In this document: in pieces, positions 18,399-26,497 of the stretch | Layout: each line of letters starts with the position of its first letter | Position numbering within the stretch: the stretch's first letter is position 1 | Source of the DNA: Betaproteobacteria bacterium | GTDB lineage: Bacteria > Pseudomonadota > Gammaproteobacteria > Burkholderiales > JACQAP01 | Direction: 5' to 3' | Assembly (NCBI GenBank): GCA_016194905.1 | Contig: JACQAP010000014.1 | Span: forward strand, 123,863 to 187,862 | Length of the DNA stretch: 64,000 bases | The notes under the pieces: generated by a model | The model's database searches: none | The model's input: only the letters and a program-made list of their open reading frames with translations | Told to the model about the DNA's origin: nothing | Position numbers and translations under genes: made by a program

Positions 18399-18486
18399 GC
18401 GTATAACGTTCGCGTTAAACGGCGAGAGCAAGCGTGCGCAGCCGCGCTTGCGAGCGTCCGGTTTCGAACGCGTTGTCATGCCGCGG
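18399..18486 (-). other. candidate attC-like recombination site
   Basis: Read on the minus strand, this 88-base stretch between the Rap1a-like gene and the PD-(D/E)XK-like gene has imperfectly paired ends: GGCATGACAAC-GCGTTCG at the left and CGAACGTTATACGCC at the right, and it folds through inner arms AAACCGG/CCGTTT and CGCAAGCG/CGCTTGC. Position just after one stop codon and just before the next start fits a cassette junction. However, GTTATAC deviates from the GTTRRRY core, so the call is tentative. Confidence 0.35.
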
Positions 18487-18519
18487 ATGCAAGACGGGCG
18501 CCAGCATGTCAAGTTGTCT

Positions 18520-18543
18520 CAGAACTGGGTGATGCCCTAATTT
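18520..18543. repeat. imperfect repeat flanking the Rap1a-like gene, left copy
   Basis: CAGAACTGGGTGATGCCCTAATTT here is matched in inverted orientation at 18935-18958 (AAATTAGGACACTACCCAGAACTG). The two copies bracket the Rap1a-like gene exactly, which is the layout of terminal inverted repeats of a small mobile unit or of cassette boundaries. No transposase gene lies between them. Confidence 0.55.
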
Positions 18544-18917
18544 GGTTTCCAACATGGGAAAGTCTCAACGATTATGGCGCCGACGAACCCGGATGCGTCC
18601 AGCTTACGGTCATCGGGAAACACCATCAAATCCTGCCCCATTTTCATTTTGACCGCTAACTCCAAGGCTGCGCCGGAAATATTTTCCGGAACACAGGGAC
18701 GACCGCTTTGGGTTTTTCCGTCGGCGATGTTCATCCCCAAGTCAATCCCTTGGGTAATTCCCAGGACATAGAATCGGCATGCGGCTTTGCTTTCTGCATT
18801 AGAGCCGAGGCAAATCTGTTGAAGGTCACTAGCGGTCATTGCGTTATCTGCGGCAAAAGCGCTAGCTGATATGAGGAGCATACATATGTAGGCTGAAAAC
18901 GTTACGAGTAACTTCAT
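18537..18917 (-). CDS. Rap1a/Tai-like secreted protein
   Basis: A 126-residue exported protein: signal peptide through SASAFA, then a small helical domain with SDLQQICLGSNAESKAACRF and YVLGITQGIDLG. This cysteine-containing pattern is typical of the Rap1a/Tai family. Founding members are periplasmic immunity proteins against type VI secretion amidase effectors, but most members, like this one, are orphans with no effector next to them. The gene is bracketed by the inverted repeats at 18520 and 18935, and its GC content is lower than that of the surroundings, suggesting transfer. Confidence 0.75.
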   Translation of the reverse strand: MKLLVTFSAYICMLLISASAFAADNAMTASDLQQICLGSNAESKAACRFYVLGITQGIDLGMNIADGKTQSGRPCVPENISGAALELAVKMKMGQDLMVFPDDRKLDASGFVGAIIVETFPCWKPN

Positions 18918-18934
18918 CGTTTAAGCTCCCAACT

Positions 18935-18958
18935 AAATTAGGACACTACCCAGAACTG
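18935..18958. repeat. imperfect repeat flanking the Rap1a-like gene, right copy
   Basis: Inverted partner of the copy at 18520-18543; it shares about 19 of 24 positions after allowing a few substitutions. It lies just upstream of the Rap1a-like start codon. Confidence 0.55.
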
Positions 18959-18977
18959 CGGCATAACCCGTTAACCC

Positions 18978-19075
18978 AGAAGTCCTCTGCGTCCTTTGCG
19001 CCCTAAAAGGGTACTCCACGCTAGAAGGGTACCCCGACGTGCTATGCACGTAGGGTATTCGCGAGGGTATCTGCG
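18978..19075. repeat. dispersed palindromic repeat (GGGTACTCC / GACGTGC-TAT-GCACGT family), copy A1
   Basis: Begins with a CCTCTGCGTCCTTTGCG motif and continues with AAAAGGGTACTCCACGCTAG, then AAGGGTACCCCGACGTGC, TATGCACGTAGGGTATTCGC and GAGGGTATC. The core CGACGTGC-TAT-GCACGT is palindromic. Relatives occur at 25356-25429, 28437-28497, 35325-35360 and 35480-35525. It lies in the gap before the 3' end of the UxaA-type gene. Confidence 0.85.
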
Positions 19076-19098
19076 CCCTTTGCGATGGGTGTAGAGGT

Positions 19099-20295
19099 TT
19101 AGGCAGCCGAAGGAAAACAAGCCGGGCCGATGGGTTCGAAGCTCTTGTAGGTCAGAATGAATTCCTGATGCCCGAGCATTTCGGACTTGGTCTGTTCGCC
19201 GTTGCAGACTCTCAAGATCAGGTCGTAGATCTCGCGGCCGACTTCGTCGAGCGTGGCGCGGCCTTCGAGGATGCGGCCGGCATCGACGTCCATGTCGTCG
19301 GACATGCGCTTGTAGGTATGCGGGTTGGCGCAGACCTTGATGACTGGCGCGATCGCGGAGCCGACTACCGAGCCGCGGCCGGTGGAGAACAGACTCAGGT
19401 GACTGCCGCAGGCCATGAGTTCCGCGATCTCGGCGTTGTCGCTGATGTTGGGAAAACCGAACAGTGGTTCGCCGTCCGGCACGACGTCGAGCAGATACAG
19501 TCCGCCGCGCATCGGCACGTCGCCCGGCTTGATGATGCCGGAGATTACGGACTGGCCTGACTTGGCGTAAGCGCCGAGGGACTTTTCCTCGATGGTGGTC
19601 AGGCCACCATCGGCGTTGCCCGGCCCGATGCTGGCATGGCCGTAGGTCGCGTAATACTTCGCGGCCTTCGCGACGGTCTTGACGATTTCTTCGCCGAGCG
19701 CCGGATTCTCCGCACGCTTCGCCATCCAGTGCTCCATGCCGATGAGTTCGCCGGTCTCTTCGAATATGCAAGTAGCGTTCTGCTCGACCAGGAAATCGAA
19801 AGCGCGACCCATCGCCGGATTCGCGGTCAACCCGCTGGTCGCATCCGAGCCGCCGCAGATCGTGCCGACGATCAGTTCGTCGAGCGTCATGTTCGTGCGC
19901 GGCGTGCTTTCGAGTTGCTTCAACGTCTGCTCGATCCACGCCTTGCCTTCGGCGATGGTCTTGCGCGTGCCGCCGGTGCTCTGGATTTCGATCAGTTTCA
20001 CCGGGTGCCCGGATTTGCGCACGGTCTCCTGCAGCTTGCCCTTGTTGAAACCTTCGCAGCCCAGCGAAACCAGCAGCGCGCCGCCGACGTTCGGATGCGT
20101 GCACAGCTGCTCCATCATCTTGTGCGAATAGACGTTCGGGAAGCAGCCCGGGAAGCCGATCAGGTGCGCGCCCTGTTCGCGGAACGGGTAGTAGATCTCG
20201 CGCGAGACGTGATGCGCGCACTCGACCAGATAGGCAACGACGATGGTGTTGCGGATACCCTTGCGGCCGTCGGCCCGGAGATAGGCATTGATCAT
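19099..20295 (-). CDS. UxaA-family (altronate/galactarate dehydratase-type) hydro-lyase, large subunit
   Basis: A 398-residue protein equivalent to the C-terminal large domain of UxaA/GarD. It begins YLRADGRKGIRNTIVV, the RxDGRxGxRN signature, and contains GFPGCFPN, LLVSLGCEGFNKGKL, TICGGSDATSGLTANPAMG and FSTGRGSVVGSAIAPVIKVC, the segments that carry iron and substrate ligands in this family. It dehydrates a sugar acid or a related hydroxyacid. Its partner SAF-domain subunit is encoded two bases upstream, and an enolase-superfamily acid-sugar dehydratase precedes both. The exact substrate is undetermined; sulfolactate lyase is an alternative. Confidence 0.87.
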   Translation of the reverse strand: MINAYLRADGRKGIRNTIVVAYLVECAHHVSREIYYPFREQGAHLIGFPGCFPNVYSHKMMEQLCTHPNVGGALLVSLGCEGFNKGKLQETVRKSGHPVKLIEIQSTGGTRKTIAEGKAWIEQTLKQLESTPRTNMTLDELIVGTICGGSDATSGLTANPAMGRAFDFLVEQNATCIFEETGELIGMEHWMAKRAENPALGEEIVKTVAKAAKYYATYGHASIGPGNADGGLTTIEEKSLGAYAKSGQSVISGIIKPGDVPMRGGLYLLDVVPDGEPLFGFPNISDNAEIAELMACGSHLSLFSTGRGSVVGSAIAPVIKVCANPHTYKRMSDDMDVDAGRILEGRATLDEVGREIYDLILRVCNGEQTKSEMLGHQEFILTYKSFEPIGPACFPSAA

Positions 20296-20297
20296 GA

Positions 20298-20621
20298 TCA
20301 GTGCTCCTTGAAGAACTGGTGGCCCTCGTCGAGGGTGTAGGTCGGGATGTAGTCGCTGGTGAGGTTGTGGATGTGCATCGAATCGCCCGGCAGGATGTCC
20401 TGCGTCGCCACACCGATCGGCGCGCCGTATTTCGTGATGCGCTCGCCCTTTGCGACTTTCTTGAACGCGAACTTGTGGCCAACTTCCATCGCGGCCTTGA
20501 CGGTCACCGTGACGCCCATGACCTGCAACGTTGTGCCCGCCGGGATGTCCGATTTCGCAATCGCGACGTTGTCACCGGGGGCGAGTACCAGGACTCGCGA
20601 ATCGGTTTTTGTGTCGACCAT
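20298..20621 (-). CDS. UxaA-family hydro-lyase, small SAF-domain subunit
   Basis: A 107-residue SAF domain corresponding to the N-terminal domain of UxaA/GarD. It has VLVLAPGDNVAIAKSDIPAG near the start and the KVAKGERITKYGAPIGVAT and DILPGDSMHIHNL loops usual in the domain. Split small and large subunits are known for several members. The ATG at 20621 follows the homologous N-terminus; the longer upstream frame only reads through a repeat. Stop and next start are two bases apart, so the pair is co-translated. Confidence 0.88.
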   Translation of the reverse strand: MVDTKTDSRVLVLAPGDNVAIAKSDIPAGTTLQVMGVTVTVKAAMEVGHKFAFKKVAKGERITKYGAPIGVATQDILPGDSMHIHNLTSDYIPTYTLDEGHQFFKEH

Positions 20622-20647
20622 GTTCACAACCTCAATATACATACTGG

Positions 20648-20772
20648 ATTTAATGAGCACCACGAAGGCACGAAGACACAAAGAAGGGCGAGGAGGAATG
20701 AAAATATGAAGTCCATATGATGCTTCGGTCGTTCCACTCCAAAGGGTTTTCTTCGTGTCTTCGTGGTAAAAA
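20648..20772. repeat. inverted repeat with CACGAAGACAC motif
   Basis: CACCACGAAGGCACGAAGAC with ACAAAGAA at the left end is matched by TTCTTCGTGTCTTCGTGG at the right end, giving a long imperfect hairpin in the 170-base gap between the enolase-superfamily gene and the SAF-subunit gene. Repeats of this type are scattered in many proteobacterial genomes. Confidence 0.75.
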
Positions 20773-20790
20773 TTCCGGTTTGCCTTGAAA

Positions 20791-22008
20791 TTATTTGCCC
20801 AATTTCGAAATCCGTCGCGTGACATCCTTGCGCTTGAGCACGGACGGCTGCAACTTGGTTCCGAGCCCTGGTCCCTTGGGCGCGGTAATGCAGCCGTTCT
20901 TCACCGGCGGCAGTTCGGTCACCAGCTTGCCGTACCAGTCATAGTAGAACGCCCGCACCATTTCCTGCACCAGCGTATTCGAGCAGTTCAGCGACAGGTG
21001 CACCGACGCGGTCAGCAGGATCGGGCCGGTGCAGTCGTGCGGTGCGACCGGCAGTTGATAGGCTTCCGCCATGGTGGCGATTTTCTTGGCCTCCGACAAG
21101 CCGCCGGTCCAGCCGACGTCCAGCATGCACACCGAGACGGCCTGCTTTTCGAACATCTCGCGGAAGCCCCAGCGCGTGCCGAGCGTTTCCGACGCAGTGA
21201 CCCAGACGTTGGTGCGGTGCGCATAATCGGCAACGGCATCGATGTTGTTCATCTTGATCGGGTCTTCGTACCAGAACGGATCGAACTGCTCCAACGCTTC
21301 CGCGATGCGGATCGCGGCGGGGAGATTCCACATCGAATGGAATTCGACGTGGATGTCCATCTTGTCGCCGACGGCCTTGCGGATCTGCTCGAACGGGCGC
21401 ATGGCCTTCTTCAGGTCGGCATTCGAGATGTAGCTGCCGTTGGAAGCTTCCGCGGCTTCGTCGAACGGCCAGATCTTCATGCCGGTGATGTTCATCTCCA
21501 GCAGCGACTTCGCCAGTTCGCCGGCATCGGTCTTGAACGCCATCAGATCTTCGTAAGGCCGGTTCTTCTTGTCGACTTTCGCCGGCAGGCCGAAGTTCGC
21601 GGTGCCTTGCGTCGGCTTGGCGCGCACGTACTGGTAACCGGCGCAGGTGTTGTACACCCGCACCTTGTCGCGCGAGGCGCCGCCGAGCAACTGGTAGATC
21701 GGCTGCCCGGTCACCTGGCCGAACAGATCCCATAGCGCGATGTCGATCGCCGAGGCCGCGCGCATTTCGACGCCGACGCTGTTGAAACCCAGATAGGTGT
21801 TCAGGAACTGCCGGCTGTGCTTGTCGATCTCAAGCGGATTCTTGCCGAGCAGGTAGGCCGCGCAGGTCTGATGGATATGTTCCGCGACCGGGGCGACCGC
21901 ATAGAAGGTTTCGCCGAGGCCGACGATGCCTTCGTCGGTGTGGATGTGCACCCACAGTACATTCGGGAATTCCGCGAGGTTGATGGTTTCGACGGCTGTT
22001 ATTTTCAT
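20791..22008 (-). CDS. mandelate racemase/muconate lactonizing enzyme-family sugar-acid dehydratase
   Basis: A 405-residue enolase-superfamily enzyme. The N-terminal capping domain begins MKITAVETINLAEFPNVLWV with the mobile loop following. The barrel shows metal-ligand strands HVEFHSMWN, FWYEDPI and TASETLG, and a later His in LPVAPHDCTGP that usually forms the catalytic dyad. The pattern fits galactonate/gluconate-type dehydratases, which remove water from aldonates. The chosen start drops 30 residues of the longer frame and has GGAAGGACC upstream. It is first in a minus-strand operon with the split UxaA-type dehydratase, together suggesting degradation of an acid sugar. Confidence 0.88.
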   Translation of the reverse strand: MKITAVETINLAEFPNVLWVHIHTDEGIVGLGETFYAVAPVAEHIHQTCAAYLLGKNPLEIDKHSRQFLNTYLGFNSVGVEMRAASAIDIALWDLFGQVTGQPIYQLLGGASRDKVRVYNTCAGYQYVRAKPTQGTANFGLPAKVDKKNRPYEDLMAFKTDAGELAKSLLEMNITGMKIWPFDEAAEASNGSYISNADLKKAMRPFEQIRKAVGDKMDIHVEFHSMWNLPAAIRIAEALEQFDPFWYEDPIKMNNIDAVADYAHRTNVWVTASETLGTRWGFREMFEKQAVSVCMLDVGWTGGLSEAKKIATMAEAYQLPVAPHDCTGPILLTASVHLSLNCSNTLVQEMVRAFYYDWYGKLVTELPPVKNGCITAPKGPGLGTKLQPSVLKRKDVTRRISKLGK

Positions 22009-22067
22009 CTTGTGGTCCTTCCTCCCTGACGTGACGCCGATTCTAGCAGCCGCCCGGGTCGAGATGA

Positions 22068-22094
22068 TAGCCTGGCATATAGTAAGCCAGGCTA
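22068..22094. promoter_or_regulatory. palindromic operator between the enolase-superfamily gene and marR
   Basis: TAGCCTGGC and GCCAGGCTA form a perfect nine-base inverted repeat separated by nine bases, 25 bases before the marR start. MarR-family repressors bind such palindromes, so autoregulation of the marR-emrA-emrB operon is likely; the divergent dehydratase gene could also be affected. Confidence 0.75.
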
Positions 22095-22118
22095 CCATTT
22101 TGAGGTAGAATCCGCATC

Positions 22119-22595
22119 ATGTTTCGCGAAGACCTGTCCCGCAATTTCGGCTTCATCCTGAACGATGTCGCCCGGCTGATGCGCACCACTTTCGACCGGC
22201 GCGTGAAGTCGCTCGGCCTGACGCGCTCGCAGTGGTGGGTGCTGAACCACTTGTTCCGCAATGACGGCGTGACCCAGTCCGAACTGGCCGACATCCTCGA
22301 AGTGAAGAAGGCGACGCTGGGCCGGCTGCTCGACCGCATGGAACAGAAGGGCTGGGTGCGCCGCGAGGGTCATGCCGGCGACCGCCGCGCCAAGCGCGTG
22401 TTCCTGACCGACGAAGTCGAACCCGCGATCAAGACCATGCGCGCGGCCGCAGCCGAAGTCCGGCGCGACGCCTTGTCCGGACTTTCGGCCTCGCAGCAAG
22501 AGCAGTTCGTCGACACGCTGCTCGCTATCAAGGGCAACTTGTCCAAACAGGACAACGGCGCGAACGGCAACGGCGCCAAGAAGCGCAAGCGCTGA
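22119..22595 (+). CDS. MarR-family transcriptional regulator
   Basis: A 158-residue winged-helix repressor. The DNA-binding part runs from LTRSQWWVLNHLFRNDGVTQ through ELADILEVKKATLGRLLDRM to the wing GWVRREGHAGDRRAKRV, which contains the family's DxRA motif as GDRRAKR. Helices at both ends form the dimer interface. The C-terminus is an unusual Asn/Gly/Lys-rich tail (GANGNGAKKRKR). It leads an operon with the EmrAB-type efflux genes, with one base between its stop and the emrA start, and is the probable ligand-responsive repressor acting at the 22068 palindrome. Confidence 0.93.
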   Translation: MFREDLSRNFGFILNDVARLMRTTFDRRVKSLGLTRSQWWVLNHLFRNDGVTQSELADILEVKKATLGRLLDRMEQKGWVRREGHAGDRRAKRVFLTDEVEPAIKTMRAAAAEVRRDALSGLSASQQEQFVDTLLAIKGNLSKQDNGANGNGAKKRKR

Positions 22596-22596
22596 C

Positions 22597-23724
22597 ATGT
22601 CCGAAGCAGCCAACAAAGCAGTGATCGTCGTGCATCGCGCAGTGCGCATCCTGCTGCTGGTCGTCGTGCCGCTGGTCGCGGTCGTGGCCGGTCTCTATGT
22701 TTATTCCACCGGCGGGCAGGAGGTCGAGACCGACAATGCCTACGTCAAGGCGAACATCGTTCCGATCAGCGCGGCGGTGACCGGCCGCGTGATCGAAGTC
22801 GTGGCGCGCGACAACCAGCCGGTCGAGGCCGGGGCCTTGCTGTTCCGGCTCGACCCCGTGCCCTATCAGATCGCCGTGGCGGGCGCGCGTGCGCAGATGG
22901 ACGTGGTGCGAACCAATGTGCAGTCGCTGCGTGCCGAATACCGCGTCACGCTGCAGGACGCGGCAGAGGCCCGCAGTCGCATCGACTTTCTCGAGAAGCA
23001 GCTCGCGCGCCAGGAGTACCTCAAGGAAAAAGGCATGACCCGCGGCGATACCTACGACGAAGCGCGCCACAACGTCGAGGCAGCCAAGCGCCGGCTCGAC
23101 AGCATTCGCGAAAAGACCAACCGCGTGATAGCGGAACTGTCGGGCAATCCGGATATGCCGGTCGAACGCCTTCCGCGTCATGCCGAGGCCCGCGCGGCCT
23201 ACGACGCGGCCATGCTCGACCTGTCGCGCGCACTCATCAAGGCGCCGTTCGCGGGTGTGGTGAGCAACATGAAGTTGCAGGTCGGCGAATTCGTGGAGAA
23301 GGGCGCGCCGATGTTCAGCCTCATCGAAAGCGGGCCGCTCTGGATCGAGGCCAATTACAAGGAAACGCAGCTCACCTACATGACGGTCGGTCAGCCCGCA
23401 ACGGTGGTAGCGGACGCGTATCCGGATCAGGAATGGCCGGCCAGCGTCGAGGCCATCGCGTCGGCCACCGGCGCCGAATTCGCCGTTCTGCCGCCGCAGA
23501 ACGCGACCGGCAACTGGGTGAAAGTCGTGCAGCGTGTGCCAGTGCGCATCAAGGTCGAGCAGCCACCCGGAAAACCTCAGCTTCGCGCCGGCATGACGGT
23601 CACCGTGGCGGTGGACACCGGCCGGCCGCGCGGGCTGCCACGCGTCGTACAGAAACTCGTCGACAACGGCTGGCTGCCGCGCTTCCTCGTGCCGTCTTCC
23701 GTCATCGCAGGCATCCGCCGGTAA
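22597..23724 (+). CDS. emrA: EmrA-type membrane fusion (HlyD) protein
   Basis: A 375-residue periplasmic adaptor. One N-terminal transmembrane helix (ILLLVVVPLVAVVAGLYVY) is followed by the biotinyl-lipoyl-like domain ETDNAYVKANIVPISAAVTG, a long coiled coil (residues about 95-200), and a beta-barrel part with LIKAPFAGVVSN and a LRAGMTVTVAVDTG strand near the end. It links the inner-membrane EmrB pump to an outer-membrane channel for drug export. No TolC-type gene is adjacent. The stop codon lies just before the GTG of emrB. Confidence 0.93.
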   Translation: MSEAANKAVIVVHRAVRILLLVVVPLVAVVAGLYVYSTGGQEVETDNAYVKANIVPISAAVTGRVIEVVARDNQPVEAGALLFRLDPVPYQIAVAGARAQMDVVRTNVQSLRAEYRVTLQDAAEARSRIDFLEKQLARQEYLKEKGMTRGDTYDEARHNVEAAKRRLDSIREKTNRVIAELSGNPDMPVERLPRHAEARAAYDAAMLDLSRALIKAPFAGVVSNMKLQVGEFVEKGAPMFSLIESGPLWIEANYKETQLTYMTVGQPATVVADAYPDQEWPASVEAIASATGAEFAVLPPQNATGNWVKVVQRVPVRIKVEQPPGKPQLRAGMTVTVAVDTGRPRGLPRVVQKLVDNGWLPRFLVPSSVIAGIRR

Positions 23725-23725
23725 C

Positions 23726-25258
23726 GTGACCGGTCCGTCGAAACATCCGACCCTGATCACCGCCTCGGTCGGGCTGGCGAGTTTCTTGTATTCGGTGGAC
23801 TGGACCATTGCCGCCGTGGCGCTGCCGCACATGCAGGGCACGTTCTCGGCGACGCAGGATCAGATCGGCTGGGTCATCACCTCTTATATCGTCGCCTCCG
23901 CGCTCTCCATTCCCGCTGCCGGATGGTTGAGCCTGCGCTTCGGCCGCAAGCGCGTCTTCATGTGGGCGGTCGCCGTGTTCCTGGTCGCGTCGGTTGCGTG
24001 CGGCGCCGCCAATTCGCTGGCGGTGGAAGTCTTCGCGCGCATCGTGCAGGGGCTGGGCGGTGCCTTCCTGATCCCGTTGTCGCACGCCATCATCCTCGAT
24101 ACCTATCCGCCGGAAGAGCAGGGCAAGGCCATGGCGCTGTGGGGCATGGCCGCGGTGATGGGTTCTTTCGTCGGGCCCACGCTCGGCGGTTACGTCACCG
24201 AGTACCTGAGCTGGCGTTACATTTTCTACATCAATGTTCCCTTCGGCGTGCTCGCGCTGGCGGGTGCGGCGGCCTTCCTGCCCGAGACGGAGCGCGACCC
24301 CGAGCGCCGGCTCGACTGGTTCGGATTCCTGAGCCTGTCTCTGGGTATCGGGTCATTGCAACTGATGCTCGATCGCGGCGGGCAACTCGACTGGTTCGAA
24401 TCCTGGGAGATCATCACCGAAGCCTGTCTCGCGGTGCTGGGCCTTTACATGTTCAACGTGCACTGCCTGACCGCCAAGCAGCCTTTCCTCGATCCGCGCC
24501 TGCTGGCGCAGCGCAATTTCTTCCTCGGCCTGGTATTCGCGTTCATCTATGGTTTCGTCACCACGCCGCCGATGGTGCTGATGCCTTCCTTCCTCGACCA
24601 GGTGCGCGGCTACCCGATCGACGCGATCGGTCTGTTGCAGGCGCCGCGCGGCATCGGTCTGTTCGCCGCGATGATCGTCGGCGGACGCATCACGGGGCGC
24701 ATCGATCCGCGCAAGCTGATCGCGTTCGGCCTGCTGTGCCTTGCCTACTCGAGCTGGGAGATGTCGACCTGGACCGCCGACGTCGGCGTTTGGCCGTTGG
24801 TGTGGACGAATTTCATGCAGGGCATCGGCGGTGGCATCATCCTGGTGCCGATCCAGGTCATTGCGTTTCCGTCCCTGGAGCCGCATCGCCGCACCGAGGC
24901 CACCGCGGTCTACGGCCTGGTGCGCAGCATCGGTGCGAGCATCGGCGTGTCGGGCGCACTGGCCTTGTTCGTGCGCACCAGCAGCGTGATGCATGCGCAA
25001 CTCGCCGAGCACGTCACGCCTTTCAACCGCGCGTTGCAGGCGCAAGGACACGAAGGGTGGAGCATGGCCACGACGCAGGCGCTGGCGCGGCTCGAACGCG
25101 AAGTCAGCTTGCAGTCCGCGATCATCGGCTTTACCGGCGATTTCTATTTGTTTGCTCTGATCGCGCTCGCGGCGCTGCCGCTGCTGCTGTTCATCGGCAG
25201 GCCGAAACTGCCGCGCAGCGCGGCGGACCGTGCCGAGGCGATGGTGATCGCGGAATAA
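23726..25258 (+). CDS. emrB: EmrB-type multidrug efflux MFS transporter (DHA2 family)
   Basis: A 510-residue inner-membrane pump with about fourteen hydrophobic segments, as expected for the DHA2 class. It has the MFS motif A region LSLRFGRKRVFMW between helices 2 and 3 and motif C-like GPTLGGYVTEYLSWRYIF near helix 5, a strong EmrB/QacA signature. Translation starts at GTG 23726, immediately after emrA. Together with emrA and marR it forms a drug- or metabolite-export operon. Confidence 0.94.
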   Translation: MTGPSKHPTLITASVGLASFLYSVDWTIAAVALPHMQGTFSATQDQIGWVITSYIVASALSIPAAGWLSLRFGRKRVFMWAVAVFLVASVACGAANSLAVEVFARIVQGLGGAFLIPLSHAIILDTYPPEEQGKAMALWGMAAVMGSFVGPTLGGYVTEYLSWRYIFYINVPFGVLALAGAAAFLPETERDPERRLDWFGFLSLSLGIGSLQLMLDRGGQLDWFESWEIITEACLAVLGLYMFNVHCLTAKQPFLDPRLLAQRNFFLGLVFAFIYGFVTTPPMVLMPSFLDQVRGYPIDAIGLLQAPRGIGLFAAMIVGGRITGRIDPRKLIAFGLLCLAYSSWEMSTWTADVGVWPLVWTNFMQGIGGGIILVPIQVIAFPSLEPHRRTEATAVYGLVRSIGASIGVSGALALFVRTSSVMHAQLAEHVTPFNRALQAQGHEGWSMATTQALARLEREVSLQSAIIGFTGDFYLFALIALAALPLLLFIGRPKLPRSAADRAEAMVIAE

Positions 25259-25269
25259 TGAGTCTGAGA

Positions 25270-25430
25270 TTAAAGCAGCACCAACCGCAGCAGCTTCAGT
25301 CCCACACCCCTACGGATGCATGTGAGTGTTCCCTTGAGTGTTTCCCTTTAAGGACGCGGATACCCTCGCGAATACCCTACGTGCATAGCACGTCGGAATA
25401 CCCTTCTAGCGTGGAGTACCCTTTTAGGAC
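25270..25430. repeat. composite repeat: GCAGCTTCAG...CCTTAAGG unit plus palindrome copy A2
   Basis: The left part (GCAGCTTCAGTCCCAC to GTGTTCCCTTGAGTGTTTCC) recurs at 34102 and 35265. The right part, 25356-25429, is the inverse of copy A1: GATACCCTCGCGAATACCC, TACGTGCATAGCACGTCGG, AATACCCTTCTAGCGTGG, AGTACCCTTTTAGG. The rest of the gap to 25711 shows no gene, though GCCGCATAACGCGAACGTTGA near 25600 (minus strand) resembles a cassette-type end. Confidence 0.8.
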
Positions 25431-25711
25431 GCTGAGGAAAAGAAAATCGGGATAAATGACCGGTTAGCGAAATTTAACTTTAGCAGTCGCAACTTGAACT
25501 GACGACGAGTGTCCGGTTTTGGCAAGCGCCACTGTCGGCTTTCTAGAAGCGCGACCGTCGCTTCGCACCCGTAGCGGAAGTTCGCCGGTTCGGAAAGCAG
25601 CCGTTCAACGTTCGCGTTATGCGGCATTGGATTGCTTCGACTTTGCACCAATTCAAAATCTTCACGAGCAAACCGACGTTTCCAAAGTCACACAGAGATT
25701 TATCCTTCAAA

Positions 25712-26497
25712 TTAATTTGGTACGCGACCCTTTACTGCGTTAGCCCGGGCACTATAGGTGATACGGCCAGTGGCATCTCCCGGCAGGCGCGCGCGCATCC
25801 GCGCTTTGAGATGCGCGAGTTCCTCGGATGCCATCGCTGCGAGCTTGGGACCGACGCTCGGCCCCCCGAGGATGGTCGTCCAGTAGTCGTCGAAATCGGC
25901 GAATGTCCGTTGCACGGTGATCTCCCGCGTTTCGACGGCATCCAAACCCGCGCCAGTCCACAAGTCCCGCATTGCGTCTATTCGAGACGCGCCAGGGCTC
26001 GGCGGTACCGGAACTGCAACGCCCAGCCCACGCATTTCAAGGTGCAACGCCTCGTAAGGAAAACCACCGCCAAACATGTCCCACGCGTAGGCTGTGACGG
26101 CGCCACCCGGGCAGACCACTCGTGCCATTTCGGCAACGCCCTTGGCCGGGTCGGGAACGAAGAAAATAACCAGCGGCATGACAGCCGCGTCGAACGTGTC
26201 GTCGGGGAAAGGCTGTGCCATTGCATCGCCCTGACGAAACTGTGCGACACGCGACGCGGGTCGTGTGCGAGCAAAGGCGAGCTGCCCCTCAGACGGGTCT
26301 ATCCCCTGTACTAAGACTGGTGCACACCGCTCGACGAGCATTTCGGTAAAGGCGCCGTTGCCGCAGCCAACGTCGAGCCATCGCAACCCTGATTTTGGAG
26401 CAAGCCAGTCAAGGAAGGTTTCACCTGCAAGCTGGCTCCACTTCCCCATGTATCGTTCGTAGGCAGCCCCGTCGTCGAAGCGGATTTGGTCGGTCAC
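25712..26497 (-). CDS. class I SAM-dependent methyltransferase
   Basis: A 261-residue UbiE-like methyltransferase. Motif I is LRWLDVGCGNGAFTEML, motif II includes LVQGIDPSEGQL, followed by GDAMAQPFPDDTFDAAVMPL and MARVVCPGGAVTAYAWD. The acceptor is unknown. It is preceded on the minus strand by a GTTATGCGGC sequence and followed by GCCGCATAACG, which may be remnants of a cassette or mobile unit. The neighbours are unrelated. Confidence 0.85.
   Translation of the reverse strand: MTDQIRFDDGAAYERYMGKWSQLAGETFLDWLAPKSGLRWLDVGCGNGAFTEMLVERCAPVLVQGIDPSEGQLAFARTRPASRVAQFRQGDAMAQPFPDDTFDAAVMPLVIFFVPDPAKGVAEMARVVCPGGAVTAYAWDMFGGGFPYEALHLEMRGLGVAVPVPPSPGASRIDAMRDLWTGAGLDAVETREITVQRTFADFDDYWTTILGGPSVGPKLAAMASEELAHLKARMRARLPGDATGRITYSARANAVKGRVPN

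Noticed and set aside
18971..20482. Long minus-strand frame (503 codons) over the UxaA genes
   Set aside because: Composition is Arg-rich nonsense; the true genes in another frame carry clear family motifs.
25278..25430. CRISPR array suspected from repeated units
   Set aside because: The repeats are palindromic elements of differing type, not regularly spaced direct repeats with unique spacers, and no cas genes are present.
23923..25455. 510-codon frame overlapping emrB
   Set aside because: Shadow of emrB in another frame; its end reads through a dispersed repeat.
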